DNA from: Cryptomeria japonica | Taxonomy: Eukaryota > Streptophyta > Pinopsida > Cupressales > Cupressaceae | NCBI RefSeq assembly: GCF_030272615.1 | Contig: NC_081412.1 | Span: forward strand, 691,740,083 to 691,804,082 | Length of the DNA: 64,000 bases | Direction of reading: 5' to 3' | Shown: positions 1 to 10,277 of the stretch, in pieces | Layout of the letters: the number at the start of each line of letters is the position of its first letter | Position numbering within the stretch: the first letter of the stretch is position 1 | The notes under the pieces: generated by a model | Told to the model about the DNA's origin: nothing | The model's input: the letters and a program-made list of their open reading frames with translations, nothing else | The model's database searches: none | Made by a program: the position numbers and the translations under genes

Positions 1-130
1 AGCCCATTTCAAAAAAAATTTGCACCCAAAAAGGAGCAAAAATGAGCAAGTTATGGCCATTTGAAGTTGAACTGCAAAATCAAAAATGCAAATGAGAGGG
101 GGTCAAAAAATTTCCAAACCCTGCTGATGT

Positions 131-760
131 GGCGCTGACGTCAGCAAAACAGTGGGTTAAATTTGACGGCCATATGACCGTCGCCAAAACTTCGCTGCCT
201 GGCTGACTGGGCGTCCGTACTGTACGGACGGATTATGTGGCCAGATGGTTGTATGTTCCGTACTGTACGGATGCTGATGTGGCAGAGGTGACTGGGCACG
301 ATGATGTGTCACCGTACGGCGTACGGAATAGGTCTGCGTGTGCGTACGGTTTTCCACGTGGCAGTACGGAAAATCGACGTGGCTTGCGGAATGTCTGTCA
401 GATTGCTGATGTGTCTGTCTGCGTGGCGGGAGGCGGAGGGCGCCGAGGAGCGGCGAGGCAGAGGCGCTGATGAGCGGAGCTGTGCACTGCGGGCGGAGCG
501 AGGATGCCGGAGGAGCTGTGCAGTGCGGGCGGAGCGAGGACGAGCGGAGACAGAAGCCGGCTGCGCTGAAGCCGAAGGTTGCCGGAGGCCGAGGGAGGAG
601 CGGCGCCGCGCGGGAGCTGGAGATGGTGGAAGGCACGGAGCGTGGACGCCGAGAATTGTACGTGCGACGGCCAGGGTACGGGTGCAGCAGAGGACAAGAC
701 CTGCAGTACGTTCTGCGCACAGAGCAGGTACGGCGAGCACGGGGGGGGTCTGCGGACCCC
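131..760 (-). other. CpG-rich untranslated leader with CGTACGG palindromes
   Basis: A GC-rich island of about 600 bp in an otherwise AT-rich window. CGTACGG or close variants recur (about 212-370 and 655-730), including two near-perfect palindromes: 9-bp arms around one base at 212-230 and 7-bp arms at 257-271. A short duplicated block with the sequence GCGGGCGGAGCGAGGA occurs near 490 and 528. Right of the island (about 750-900) is a run of T-rich or A-rich homopolymers. Several frames are open here only because of base composition; I see no protein domain. Confidence 0.55.
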
Positions 761-1127
761 CCAAAAAAAAGATTTTTCCTTTTTTTTTTTTGATTTCTTT
801 TTTTCGATATTTTTTTATTTTTTCAAAATTTTTCCAATTTTTTTCGATTTTTTTTTGAATTTGAAAAATAATTTCTGAAAAATGAAATTTTTTTTTTTGA
901 AAAATATATATATATTCGAAAAATCCGTACGATAAGCAAAATTGGGGAAAAAATTTTTCCTCACCAAAATAGGCCAACTTTATAACCAAAATTCATGGAA
1001 ACGGCCTTCCGGACGCAATGGCGAGGTCGGATCTGGTCTAGGACGCCTCCAAATGACGATGCTCCTCAGATCTACCTCTTGACGTCACAATAATGCCTCT
1101 TCAAGACAAATCAATGAGACTCCAATA

Positions 1128-1139
1128 GCTCTGATACCA
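1128..1139 (-). promoter_or_regulatory. Primer binding site, tRNA-iMet type
   Basis: On the minus strand this reads TGGTATCAGAGC, the complement of the plant initiator-methionine tRNA 3' end and the usual copia primer site. It touches the LTR end with no spacer, which fixes both the LTR edge and the element's direction. Confidence 0.85.
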
Positions 1140-1633
1140 TGTTGGATTTTGCCAAGATCAAGAAGTCATTGAAATGTACATGAAAGAGACATAATATGGG
1201 ATAAGAATAGACTGTATTCTCATCAATAGAAAATGATCAATAATCAACTGGATTATCTAGTTACATACAATGTAGATGAGCCTGCTTATATAGGAAAGGC
1301 TAGGGATATGTAGGAGCACACAAGTATGACATGTGGCTCAATAAGAAACAAGGGTAGGTAGGAAATAGGTGTGGGTAGGTAGGAGAAATAATATAATATT
1401 CCACATGAGGTGGATCACCCACCGAAGGTGGAATTATCACTCCACAATAAGTGGATATGATAGTGTAATAACAAGATCAACACCATAAGAGGTGGAATTT
1501 CTCCTACACACACTATCCCAATGTGGCACAAACACCCAAGTGTCTCATATCCAAACTACTATGAAATGCATTATCCTAAGTAAACTTAAGTAAGTGTAAT
1601 AATATCCATGACGAATAATTATTTACACCAACA
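1140..1633 (-). repeat. 5' LTR of the minus-strand copia-type element
   Basis: The 494-bp segment starts TGTTGG and ends CCAACA, giving perfect 6-bp terminal inverted repeats. It directly abuts a tRNA-iMet type primer site on its left. A TATAAG-type promoter box lies inside, in minus orientation. It also carries several short imperfect repeats built on CCACCT and GTGGAT (about 1400-1500). Confidence 0.8.
1285..1292 (-). promoter_or_regulatory. LTR TATA box
   Basis: TATATAAG on the minus strand, about 145 bp before the LTR end. This is a reasonable position for the U3/R border. No start site can be proven from sequence alone. Confidence 0.5.
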
Positions 1634-1908
1634 CTACTTGCAACCACATTTCCATTCTTTGTTGAGCTTTTGTGCACATATAAAATCTGAGAGCAAATAT
1701 ATCAAGCAAGATCAATGGAGATAGGAAGAATGGAGATCCAAACCCTATTGGACATGTGATGGTATAATCTTTGTGATTTCATTTGATTTGCATTGTCCTA
1801 GGTAATCTTCATATGTTATGGTGGATCTTTGTTGTTGTTAGGCTAGGGTTTTATGGTTGAATTCATTTAGTCTTTCAACATTGTTGTTATCCATTTTCAC
1901 CATATACA
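1634..1908 (+). repeat. 3' end of the T1 5' LTR (remnant)
   Basis: It ends CATATACA three bases before a gypsy primer site, as an LTR should. The upstream part of the LTR is replaced by the copia-type element. It resembles the tail of the 3' LTR only weakly (for example around 1750 versus 7430), so the two LTR ends may be old or of mixed origin. Confidence 0.5.
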
Positions 1909-1911
1909 TTT

Positions 1912-1929
1912 TGGCACGCCCGGTGGGAC
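1912..1929 (+). promoter_or_regulatory. Primer binding site of T1
   Basis: TGGCACGCCCGGTGGGAC follows the LTR end after three T residues. It is of the same general type as the T2 site (TGGCGCCTACCGTGGGGC). I did not determine which tRNA it pairs with. Confidence 0.65.
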
Positions 1930-2029
1930 TCTTGTCCCATTTGCATTTAACATCTTTTGTTGCAGATTTTGTGTTTTGAAGTTGTAGATCTGACATTTCT
2001 GACAACATTTTGATCCTGCCAAACTACAG

Positions 2030-3679
2030 TTTCCATGCACAAACAATACTGCAAAATATGAAGCATTGACTATTGGGCTCAAAATGGCTATTGAATGAAA
2101 AATTAAGGAATTGCATGTTTATGGTGATTCACAACTTATAATCAACCAAATAAATGATGATTATCAAACTAAGGATGACAAGCTCATGCTTTACAAAAAG
2201 ATGGTTGAATAGTTTAAAGAACATTTTGAAGATATGTCATTCACTCAGATCCCAAGAAATGAGAATAAATCAGCAGATGCAATGGCTACAATAGAATCTC
2301 TTTTGCAGAATAAGGAAAATAAAAAACATTATGAATTCCGGGTGGAAGATATCTTGAATCCTACCATTGAATCCCAAAATACCAACATGATTTTACATAT
2401 ATCTAGAATCGGTGAATCCTTATATGGCCAAACTTATCAATACTTAAAAGATAATATCCTTCCTCTCGACCTATTCCGTAATCAGAGAAAAAAATTTATC
2501 TGTCACTCATCCCACTATACTATCATTGTTGATACTTTATATAGGTGAGGTCTAGATAACACTTTATTGAGATGTCTTGAACAAGAAGAATCTGAGAAAG
2601 TTCTTAACGAAGTCCACACAGGTATTTGTGGCACGCACTCAAGTGGATTAACACTGCCTAAGAAACTTATTCGTTTGGGTTACTATTGGTCTACTATGGA
2701 GAGATATTCATTTATATATGCCAAGAAATGCAAAAAATGCTAGATCCATGGGAATCTCATCCATGCACCAACACAAGAATTACATCCTATGGTAAGTTCA
2801 TGGCCATTCTCCCAATGGGATCTTGATTTGGTAGCTAAGATAAACCCTTCATCCTCTAATAGACACAAGTTCATTTTGACTGCTACTGAGTATTTCACTA
2901 AGTGGATTGAAGTAGTTCCTTTGATGAAAGTGACAGGAAAAAAAATATCATCATTCATCTTGAATTATATAATGTGTCGCTATGAAGTCCCTATGACCAT
3001 TATCACTGATAATGGAAGACCATTTAAGAATCAAGATGTGAAGGAACTATGTGAGAGATTTCATATTCAGCATAGGTTCTCTACTCCATATTATCCACAG
3101 GGAAATGGTCAAGCTGAGGCATCAAATAAAACAATCTTTAAAATCTTGAAGAAAACAGTCAATGAAGCTAGTAAAGACTGACACATTCAGCTAAATCTTG
3201 CTCTTTGGGCATACTGAACCATCATTCGCACAAAAAAAGGGGCAACTCCATATTGCTTAGTCTATGGATCAGAAGCCATATTACTGGTAGAAGTAGAGAT
3301 ACCTTCTCTACGAGTGTCCTTGAAAGGTCTTATACCAGAAGAAGAAGAAGAATGAGTCTCTAGACTTCAAGAACTTGAACTAATTCAAGAACATCACAAA
3401 AATGCTATAGATCATTTGAAGGCATATCAACAGAGAATGGCAATAAGTTATTATCACAAAGTTAAGCCACACATTTTTCAGATTGGAGATCTAGTTCTAA
3501 GGGAGAATCCGAGAAATCAGCAAGACCGAGAAAAGAAGGGAAAGTTTGAACCAAACTGGTTAGGTCCTTTTGTTATAGTAGCAACATATGGCTCAGGAGA
3601 ATACAATTTATCTACCCCTGAAGGTGATTGCTTTGATGAGCCCATCAATTCCATCCATCTCAAGAAGTTCTATGCTTGA
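2030..3679 (+). pseudogene. T1 pol remnant: second RNase H and integrase
   Basis: A single reading frame with about seven stops and no frameshift. It begins inside the second RNase H (CTNN...KYEAL motif) and continues through the linker. The integrase zinc site (H, H, C, C; about 2605-2745) and the catalytic core follow: first Asp in WDLDLV near 2820, then an intact TDNG, then Glu in NGQAEAS. The C-terminal GDLVL...GPF module ends in IHLKKFYA. Integrase would join element cDNA to host DNA in the nucleus; RNase H removes RNA from the hybrid. The catalytic triad is complete here, unlike in T2. Stops sit where T2 has CGA or TGG codons: TGA at 2546-2548 aligns with T2 CGA at 19343. All sequence upstream of RNase H is deleted. 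Confidence 0.85.
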
Positions 3680-3680
3680 G

Positions 3681-3804
3681 ATATAAAGTCCTGAAGAAAT
3701 CAATAAAAAGCATATAAAGTCTTGAAGAAATCAGTAAAAAGCATATAAAGTCCTAAAGAAATCAGTGAAAAGCATATAAAGTCCTAAAGAAATCAATAAA
3801 AATC
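3681..3804 (+). repeat. 31-bp tandem repeat, four copies
   Basis: Unit ATATAAAGTC plus GAAGAAATCA-type sequence, starting at 3681, 3712, 3743 and 3774, exactly 31 bp apart. It starts two bases after the T1 pol stop codon, so it belongs to the 3' untranslated region. Confidence 0.85.
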
Positions 3805-6417
3805 AAAAAAGAAGAAAATCCCTAAAAAGCATAAAACAATGAAAAAACAAAAAAAATCAATATGGAAAAAATGCAATAAATTTAGATAGTGAAAACCTGG
3901 TAAATAGGGGCTATCTAAAAGTGGGTTCTTCCATCTATGAGATCGCTTTGCGCATCTATCCATCATATCCCATCTATCCATCCTATCACATCTATTGCTT
4001 CCATTTATCCTAGCCTTTCCGTTTATCTTTCGCATCCATTGCTCTGAACCATTTAGCAGGAAATATGCAGCTTACCAACAATTATCAATCTTTGACATAT
4101 TTAGTGTATTCACTGTCTTATATTTTATTGATCATATCTGCATTATATCCCACCATGGTTTGGAATTTGATCATTTTTTGTACATTCATAATAAAGTTTG
4201 TTTCCGTTGGGGGCAAAATCCTAATTCCTTTTGCTAAGGTGATCTTTTAAATCTTTGAAAATCCAAAACAATCAGAAAACTTAGAAAAGCAAAACACCTA
4301 GGGTTTTGAAACAGATAACGAGCAACAAAGCAACGAAGATCAAGGCATTTTGTAACAACTGAATCATGAAACTCAAAATACAAAGATTCAACTAGCAAGC
4401 AATAAAAGATTATCAAGGATTATTCATCAAGATGATTATATTAGTTAATGACCATGAGAACATGTGAATGACATACAAGATTCAGTGTTTATATCTTGAT
4501 TTATTGCTAATCATGTACTCTATACGACTCAAGGATGTCCATGAATAGAGAAGCTATGATGGGGCATGATTATTTTCTTTGTTTGTTGTATGTGGTTTAT
4601 CTTTTATTAAGGTATGTACTTGTATAAGGATATGATCGACAAAAGATCAAGGAGGACATTCCGAGTAATGCTTAAAAAGAGATAATCCTTGTTTGTTCTA
4701 CAAGAAATACTCAGGTCATCTTAATTTATCATATCAAGTTTCTTGTATAAACTTTCTATATCAAAATCCATGTAAGAATCACTCATGCTAGCTTGAATCA
4801 TTATGTCAAGTTGCTTGTATTTTCTTACAACATTCAAAATCTCAATGATGAAATCAAGCATTGTTATAAGACATCATATGAAGAATGGAAGTATCATTTT
4901 AGTTAGATCATTTTAAATTAGCTAATTAATTCATCTGGATTATAAGCATTTCATCCCATTTAGAGATCAATGGTCATAAATAAAGATTGAGTATACTTAG
5001 ACAAACAAAAATAATTTGCATTTGATCATTGTAAGTTCATTCATCTTTAGAATCATTTAAATTATTATCATTCATTTCATTTAGTTGCATTAAATCATTG
5101 CATTAGTTTGCATTTCATTAAGTGCATTTCATAATCATGTAGTATATTATCATTATTATTTGCATTAGGTTCATTATCATTTTAGTTCATTTTTATCCAT
5201 TACAGTCATTTAGTTGCATCTTTTCACTTAGATTCATTTATCATCATAAGCATTACATATAAGGATCCATCACATAAGTTTGATCAAGCATAGCATTCAT
5301 AATCATCATTTGCATTTAAAAACATCAAACTTGAAATCAAATACATTTCATGTAGATCATTTGCATTTCAAATCATTATATGCATACACATCAACAATAA
5401 AAAAATCAACATTCATACGTAATCATTAGAAGCATTCTCATATACATCATTGTATTTGCATAGTTTAAGTAAAGAATTATAGAATTCATTTCATTTGCAT
5501 CCATGATCATCAAAATCAAAAATTAAATGTATTTTCATTTCATCATCATCAGCATAGAGAACATCATCATCATAAAAATAAAGAAAAGAAAAGATCATCA
5601 TAACATCATCCATCACTACAATCAATGCATATAGGTCATCATCATATAGAGTAACATGCATGATAAATCATGAATCATCAGCATCATATAGAGTCCATGT
5701 TTGCATATCATCATAAAACAATAAACAGTCCAAGTATATAATGATATCAAAGAAATAATCAATAAAATACAATGTCCCATGATACAAATCAATGTCTCAT
5801 ATCAATATGTCAACTAGGACGAAGAGCACCACTCTTTTCAAATGTTGTAGGCCTCGCTGATCCTCTTGCTCCCCCTGGATGAATCAATACATCTAGATCA
5901 TCCTACAAAATGATATCAACAAAATGTTAGTTCTTGATCCAATCAATCGCTTTGATCAATCAATCAACTATCATATCCGCTCACTTGAGATTTCTATCAA
6001 TCTCTTTGACCACATATCAATAACACTCATTCATCATGAGGTTACGCATCTAGTATATCCAGTCTTGAGTTTACATCATTGATGTTCATCAATCATGAAG
6101 TCAATCAAACTCTATCCTATTAGATCATCAAAGCTTCAAGTTTATATCATTGACTCTCATCGATCATGAGGTCAATCAAACTCTATCAATCATCAAATTA
6201 AGAAGAATATCAAAGTAATCAAAGAGTAGACATTTTCATCAACCAAAGTTGTATAAATTTCAATCAATTATCGTGAGATTAATAGCTCAATCAATTTTTT
6301 TCAATAATTTCATGATCAATCTCTTGAGGGGGCACACAATTAGGATTTTTATCTTCATCAGGCACATTATCAAGAATTGATTTAATCTTTGAAACAATGT
6401 TGTCTCAATATCATTTC
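3805..6417 (+). other. T1 3' untranslated region
   Basis: AT-rich, with many repeats of CATT, ATCA and TCATCA type. No sense gene. A GC-richer patch at about 5815-5890, read on the minus strand, gives a short Gly/Ala/Arg-rich peptide ending in a stop. It could be a scrap of an antisense extra ORF like that in T2, but this is weak. A purine tract, GAGGGGGCA, at 6326-6334 lies 97 bp before the LTR-adjacent tract and recurs in T2 and T3. Confidence 0.5.
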
Positions 6418-6431
6418 AAAGAGGGGCAAAA
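6418..6431 (+). promoter_or_regulatory. T1 polypurine tract
   Basis: AAAGAGGGGCAAAA directly before the LTR start TGTATACAC. It matches the T2 tract and, on the other strand, the T3 tract. The tract primes plus-strand cDNA synthesis in this element class. Confidence 0.8.
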
Positions 6432-7630
6432 TGTATACACATAAAATTGGCTATGAGCAATTAAATAAATATTTTATATTTATTTAATAATTATTCTTCT
6501 ATTAAATAGTTAATTTGAAAAGATTAATTTATTTAATTCATTTTGTGTCCTTCTATTAATTAATTTAATTGAAACATTTTATTAATTAATTCATTATATC
6601 CTTTTCTTCTAATCAATTAATTAAATATCGAATATTTAATTATTGCTCTATCTATTATCTTATAGTCTCATTAAGTAAATAATTTCTTAATTATTTAATC
6701 CAAGCTTTTCCAACTCACCTTTCATTCTCCACATCACTTCTCCTTTTCCAACTCATCTATCATGTGGCTAAATTAATTCAACAAAATTAAATTAAATAAA
6801 ATCAATTATTAGCCACTTATCTCCAACTTCCAAAATAAATGAAATATTATGTACGTACACATATTTCCTAACCTTCTTCTATATTCTCTCCAACATCCCT
6901 ATATCTTAGGAGGACTTGAGTCCGCTTGTCCTCTCATTCGTACATCTTCTCCAACTATCCTATATCCTCTCAAGTCTTCAACTCAGTCAAGATGAGATGA
7001 GTGACACTTGTCTTCTCCTTCCCCCTTTCTCTCAACCTTCAACCTCTTGCTCATAGCCATCCAATTTGCAAGATTCGATCATGACCATTGATCTCTACCA
7101 CCTAAGCTCATGCACTCAAAAATCTATAAAAAGAGGTCTCCTAAGACATTTTAAAACTAATAGACTAATAGCTAATCACATAGTCATTCTAGGAGTCTTC
7201 ATCTTGCATCCGTGAGTTTGAGTTTGAAGCAATTAGCAATTTTAGAATTCTTATCATAGCTTAATATCATGTTAGCTTAAATGATTTGCATATGCATATC
7301 ATAGTATCAGTTAACTATCAGTCCATTCTTCATATGACATCTTGGAAGCTACCAGTACTTGTCTGAGAGAAAATTATATGCAACCAGGAATAGTGGAGTT
7401 AGGACACAACATGGTGTAAATCATGGAAGGTATAATTTTGTTTATTTCATTTACTTCATGTTACTTCATTGGTTGAAGTTAAGTTTCTTGTAGCTTTCAT
7501 TTTTATATTGTATGATAGACTAACAAGTTTCAGGAAATTTCTTTGGAGTTCAACTTTAACCTCAACAGTAGGTAATTTTTGGGAGCTATGAGGTTCACTA
7601 TCAACTCCAACATGGTATTAGAGTTCTACA
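6432..7630 (+). repeat. T1 3' LTR (right edge tentative)
   Basis: Starts TGTATACAC right after the polypurine tract. It is very AT-rich with ATTTAATTA blocks, like the T2 and T3 LTRs. A TATA box, CTATAAAAAG, lies at 7134-7143. The right edge is set at TTCTACA (7630) because related LTRs end in TACA, but no duplication or matching 5' copy confirms it. The left edge is firm, the right edge is not. Confidence 0.5.
7134..7143 (+). promoter_or_regulatory. T1 LTR TATA box
   Basis: CTATAAAAAG about 700 bp into the LTR, followed by GAGGTCTC. It corresponds in position and context to CTATAAATAG in T2. Confidence 0.5.
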
Positions 7631-8473
7631 TTTGGAACTTACTATTTGTTTTGTTGTTAGATATATACTTTAGGACCACACATTGCAAGTGTTTTTAATT
7701 GTAATATTTCCTAGCCAAGCATTGAAATTAGAATAGTTGAAAAACTAGAAAAAAAAATTTAAGAGATTTAAACTATTTGTCATTTGAAAATTTTACCATT
7801 AAGAGAATCTATGGTGCAATTTGCTTGAGGATTGTATAAAAAATGGTCATAGAGATATGAAATGTTGTTGTATAAGCCTATTTAACATTACAAGTTTATT
7901 GCAATTTGATAATTTCTTAGGATTAACCATTAGAATGTAATTATGGATATATGACTATCTATATTATATTTATTTTATCTCCTAATCTTTATTATATTTG
8001 TAGGTTTGTGATTTTGTAAGGAATACTAAAGTAGTTCACATATATTACCATTAACTATATAAATTAGTTAAATTAAAATGTTGTAGAAATTATCCATGTT
8101 AAATAAAAATTATTCACGAAGATTCTACTATAGATCTAAAAACTCTAAGGGTTCTTAGCATTAAAGTTAGACTGAATTTTGTTAAGAGGTACTTTTTAAA
8201 TAAGAATAAATATTTTATTAGTAAAAATTAAGGTCAATGGTGTAAATATAGTTACAACCAATGGTATTTCAAAGAACTTTAACTTATTTTAACAATCGAA
8301 TGAAACAATATGGATAATTACTCTTCTTCGGGATATGAGAATATTTATGATTACAAACATATAAAATTAGTTGCTAAAGGTTTGATTTTGATAAAGTAGT
8401 AGTAAAAATATCAATATTAGAATGTAGAAATGTGTATTGATCAAACTAAGAATCTATAATAGATATTGGAGAT
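7631..8473. other. AT-rich spacer, no feature seen
   Basis: About 840 bp of AT-rich DNA with no frame, repeat or RNA gene that I can support. It is the left flank of T2; its last five bases, GAGAT (8469-8473), are the candidate T2 target site. Confidence 0.5.
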
Positions 8474-9913
8474 TGTAGACATATAAAAATGACCATATTC
8501 CTAAATGAATATTTTATGTTCATTTCTCTATTTAATTAAATCCAATTTAATTAAATTACCCACATTCCTCTATTTAATTAAGTAAATTACTCAATTTATT
8601 TAAATTAAATTCACTATACCCATTTAATGAATAAATCATTTTATTCAATTAAATCCCCCCCTATCCACTTTTAATTAAATTCAAATTTAATTAAATAGTT
8701 ATCCTAAATTAAATAAATCTAATTTATTTAATTGCAACCAAATTGAATGAAATTCATCAAATTCAATTAAATCCTATTATCCCTCCATCCACTTGCATTC
8801 TCCTACATTTCCCTCTTGCTTCCTAAACCCCTTCCTAATTTCTTCTAGACTCTTCTAATCATTTCTAATTAGCCTAACCCATCTTCTAAACTTTGTCACA
8901 TCCCTAAGCAAGGGGAGGTCACTTCTCAAAACCTTAAAGTCTTTGATAGCCATTAAAGGCTTCAAATCTTCAACCACTTAATATCCCCAAAGTCTCCCAA
9001 ACCATTAATGGTTAATTCAACCCTCTTACATGGTTAGAGACTTTTTGCCTAACTTAACCTTCATCCAACCCAAGGGTCTCATCAAGCCTTTAATGCTTTG
9101 ACCATGATTATCTCTTAATCATTTGCACAAGAGTTTATCCTTGGATTAACTCTTAATCCAATGGGTAAGCCTAACTTAAGCTTAACCCTTATCTCTAGAT
9201 AACCATAAGGTCTTCTCAGGCATTTAATGCCTCCAACCCCTTCTCTAAACCCAACCCTATGTTGACACTTGTCACCATTTCATTGGTGCAAATTGCAAAC
9301 ATGGATCCCCAACTTTCAAACTCAACCCTTGATCAACTCTTTCAATCCTGACCATCCATTGCCCTGTTTTTGCTATAAATAGAGCTCTCATTCCTCCATT
9401 TTTGGAGATCAATCCAAGTTTGTAGTATCATACTTATGCTCAAATACATTCAAGCTTTCATACCATTTTTATGCTCATCATTTTAGCCTCTTTTTAACTA
9501 GGAATTAGTCTAAATATGCATGTTTAGAATACTTTCTATTATCATTAGCTCAATCATAGACTAATATATCATGTTAGGATAGTATTTATACTAACCTTGT
9601 CATCTTATAGCTAGTTTATTGCATTTTAAGATCATGCATAGCTTAGGATGCATTTCATTCTAAAATCTATCAAAAGCATCCCTCGTTCTTGCATTTGCCA
9701 TCCCTAAACCATTTTGCTCAGTGATCTGAGAGCAAAAACATTGGTTTGAGGGACCGTGTAAGATAAAGAACCATGGGACCAACCTTGGGAAGCTGAGTGA
9801 TACTTCATTACTCCATAGCTTGCACTAAGAAGTCCTGTGGGTGTGTGAGCAAGGCTCCATAGAGCTCCATTTTTTGCATTTTGAGTTCTATCGACCTGCT
9901 TTTCCCACATACA
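8474..9913 (+). repeat. T2 5' LTR
   Basis: 1440 bp, TGTAGAC... to ...CATACA, four bases before the primer site. The first 400 bp consist largely of ATTTAATTAAAT-type blocks. The TATA box is at 9373. Matched to 24101-25509 over its first 1409 bp. Confidence 0.92.
9373..9382 (+). promoter_or_regulatory. T2 LTR TATA box
   Basis: CTATAAATAG, followed by AGCTCTCATTCC. In the 3' LTR the same site (25001-25009) reads CATAAATAG, so the first T of the box has changed to C there. Confidence 0.6.
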
Positions 9914-9917
9914 TTTC

Positions 9918-9935
9918 TGGCGCCTACCGTGGGGC
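9918..9935 (+). promoter_or_regulatory. T2 primer binding site
   Basis: TGGCGCCTACCGTGGGGC after a TTTC spacer from the LTR end. This is a gypsy-type primer site and resembles that of T1. The tRNA was not identified. Confidence 0.8.
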
Positions 9936-10001
9936 TTTACCCCATATATCAAATCAGTTTTGGAATTTAACCACTTTTGCAGGCACACGGGAAAAATGAA
10001 T

Positions 10002-10277
10002 TAGCGCATTAAGTCAATTTTTTAGCGCATCCGGTTAACAGCCTAGCACATTCGGTTCACTGTTCAGCCCGTGGAGTCCATCATCTAGCGCATGAAGTCC
10101 ATATATTAGTGCATGACTTCCACTAATCTTTTCCTGTAGGTCTCGGCGTGGGAGAAAGACAGAGCAGCGCTTTCGGCGTGCAGAGTAGCTCATCCTGAAA
10201 ATAGTGTAGCACGTTGAAACCTTATTTTAGTGCATCGAGGTTATATTGTAGCATGTACAGTTTGTTCTGTAGCGCAT
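10002..10277 (+). repeat. TAGCGCAT array A, 21-bp period
   Basis: TAGCGCAT or one- to two-base variants start at 10002, 10023, 10044, 10065 (degenerate), 10086 and 10107, then 10165, 10186, 10207, 10228, 10249 and 10270. Steps are exactly 21 bp inside each run. The sequence between motifs is not conserved. Phase breaks once, between 10107 and 10165 (58 bp). The array lies in the gag-pol leader about 70 bp after the primer site. Confidence 0.85.

Larger units (their letters stand above)
1..1633 (-). mobile_element. Ty1-copia-type LTR retrotransposon, 5' end only
   Basis: The element runs right to left: its 5' LTR is 1140-1633, the primer site lies just left of it, and a long leader fills 1-1127. 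The rest lies beyond the left edge of the window. No gag or pol coding is visible in this part; the open frames in the GC-rich stretch have no recognisable domain. On the right the LTR ends abruptly against a gypsy LTR remnant, so this element probably inserted into, or next to, the Tat-like element that follows. A 5-bp target duplication would begin at 1634 (CTACT), but the partner is outside the window. Lineage beyond copia type is not determined. Confidence 0.75.
1634..7630 (+). mobile_element. Tat-like Ty3/gypsy element T1, internally deleted
   Basis: Order on the plus strand: LTR end remnant (1634-1908), gypsy primer site (1912-1929), about 100 bp of leader, then directly the second RNase H domain and integrase (2030-3679). 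A long 3' region, polypurine tract and 3' LTR (from 6432) follow. Gag, protease, RT and the first RNase H are missing, so this is a deletion derivative. Protein similarity to T2 is high throughout RNase H and integrase, so both belong to one family or to closely related ones. The right LTR edge (7630) is tentative, and the left end is cut by the copia-type insertion. Confidence 0.7.

Noticed and set aside
157-989. Overlapping open frames on both strands in the GC-rich leader
   Set aside because: Open only through base composition; Arg/Ser/Pro-rich, no domain, and located in an LTR-element leader.
7611-7626. CATGGTATTAGAG as a copia LTR end plus primer site
   Set aside because: Two mismatches from the initiator-tRNA complement and no matching LTR or gag nearby; it lies in the tail of the T1 LTR region.
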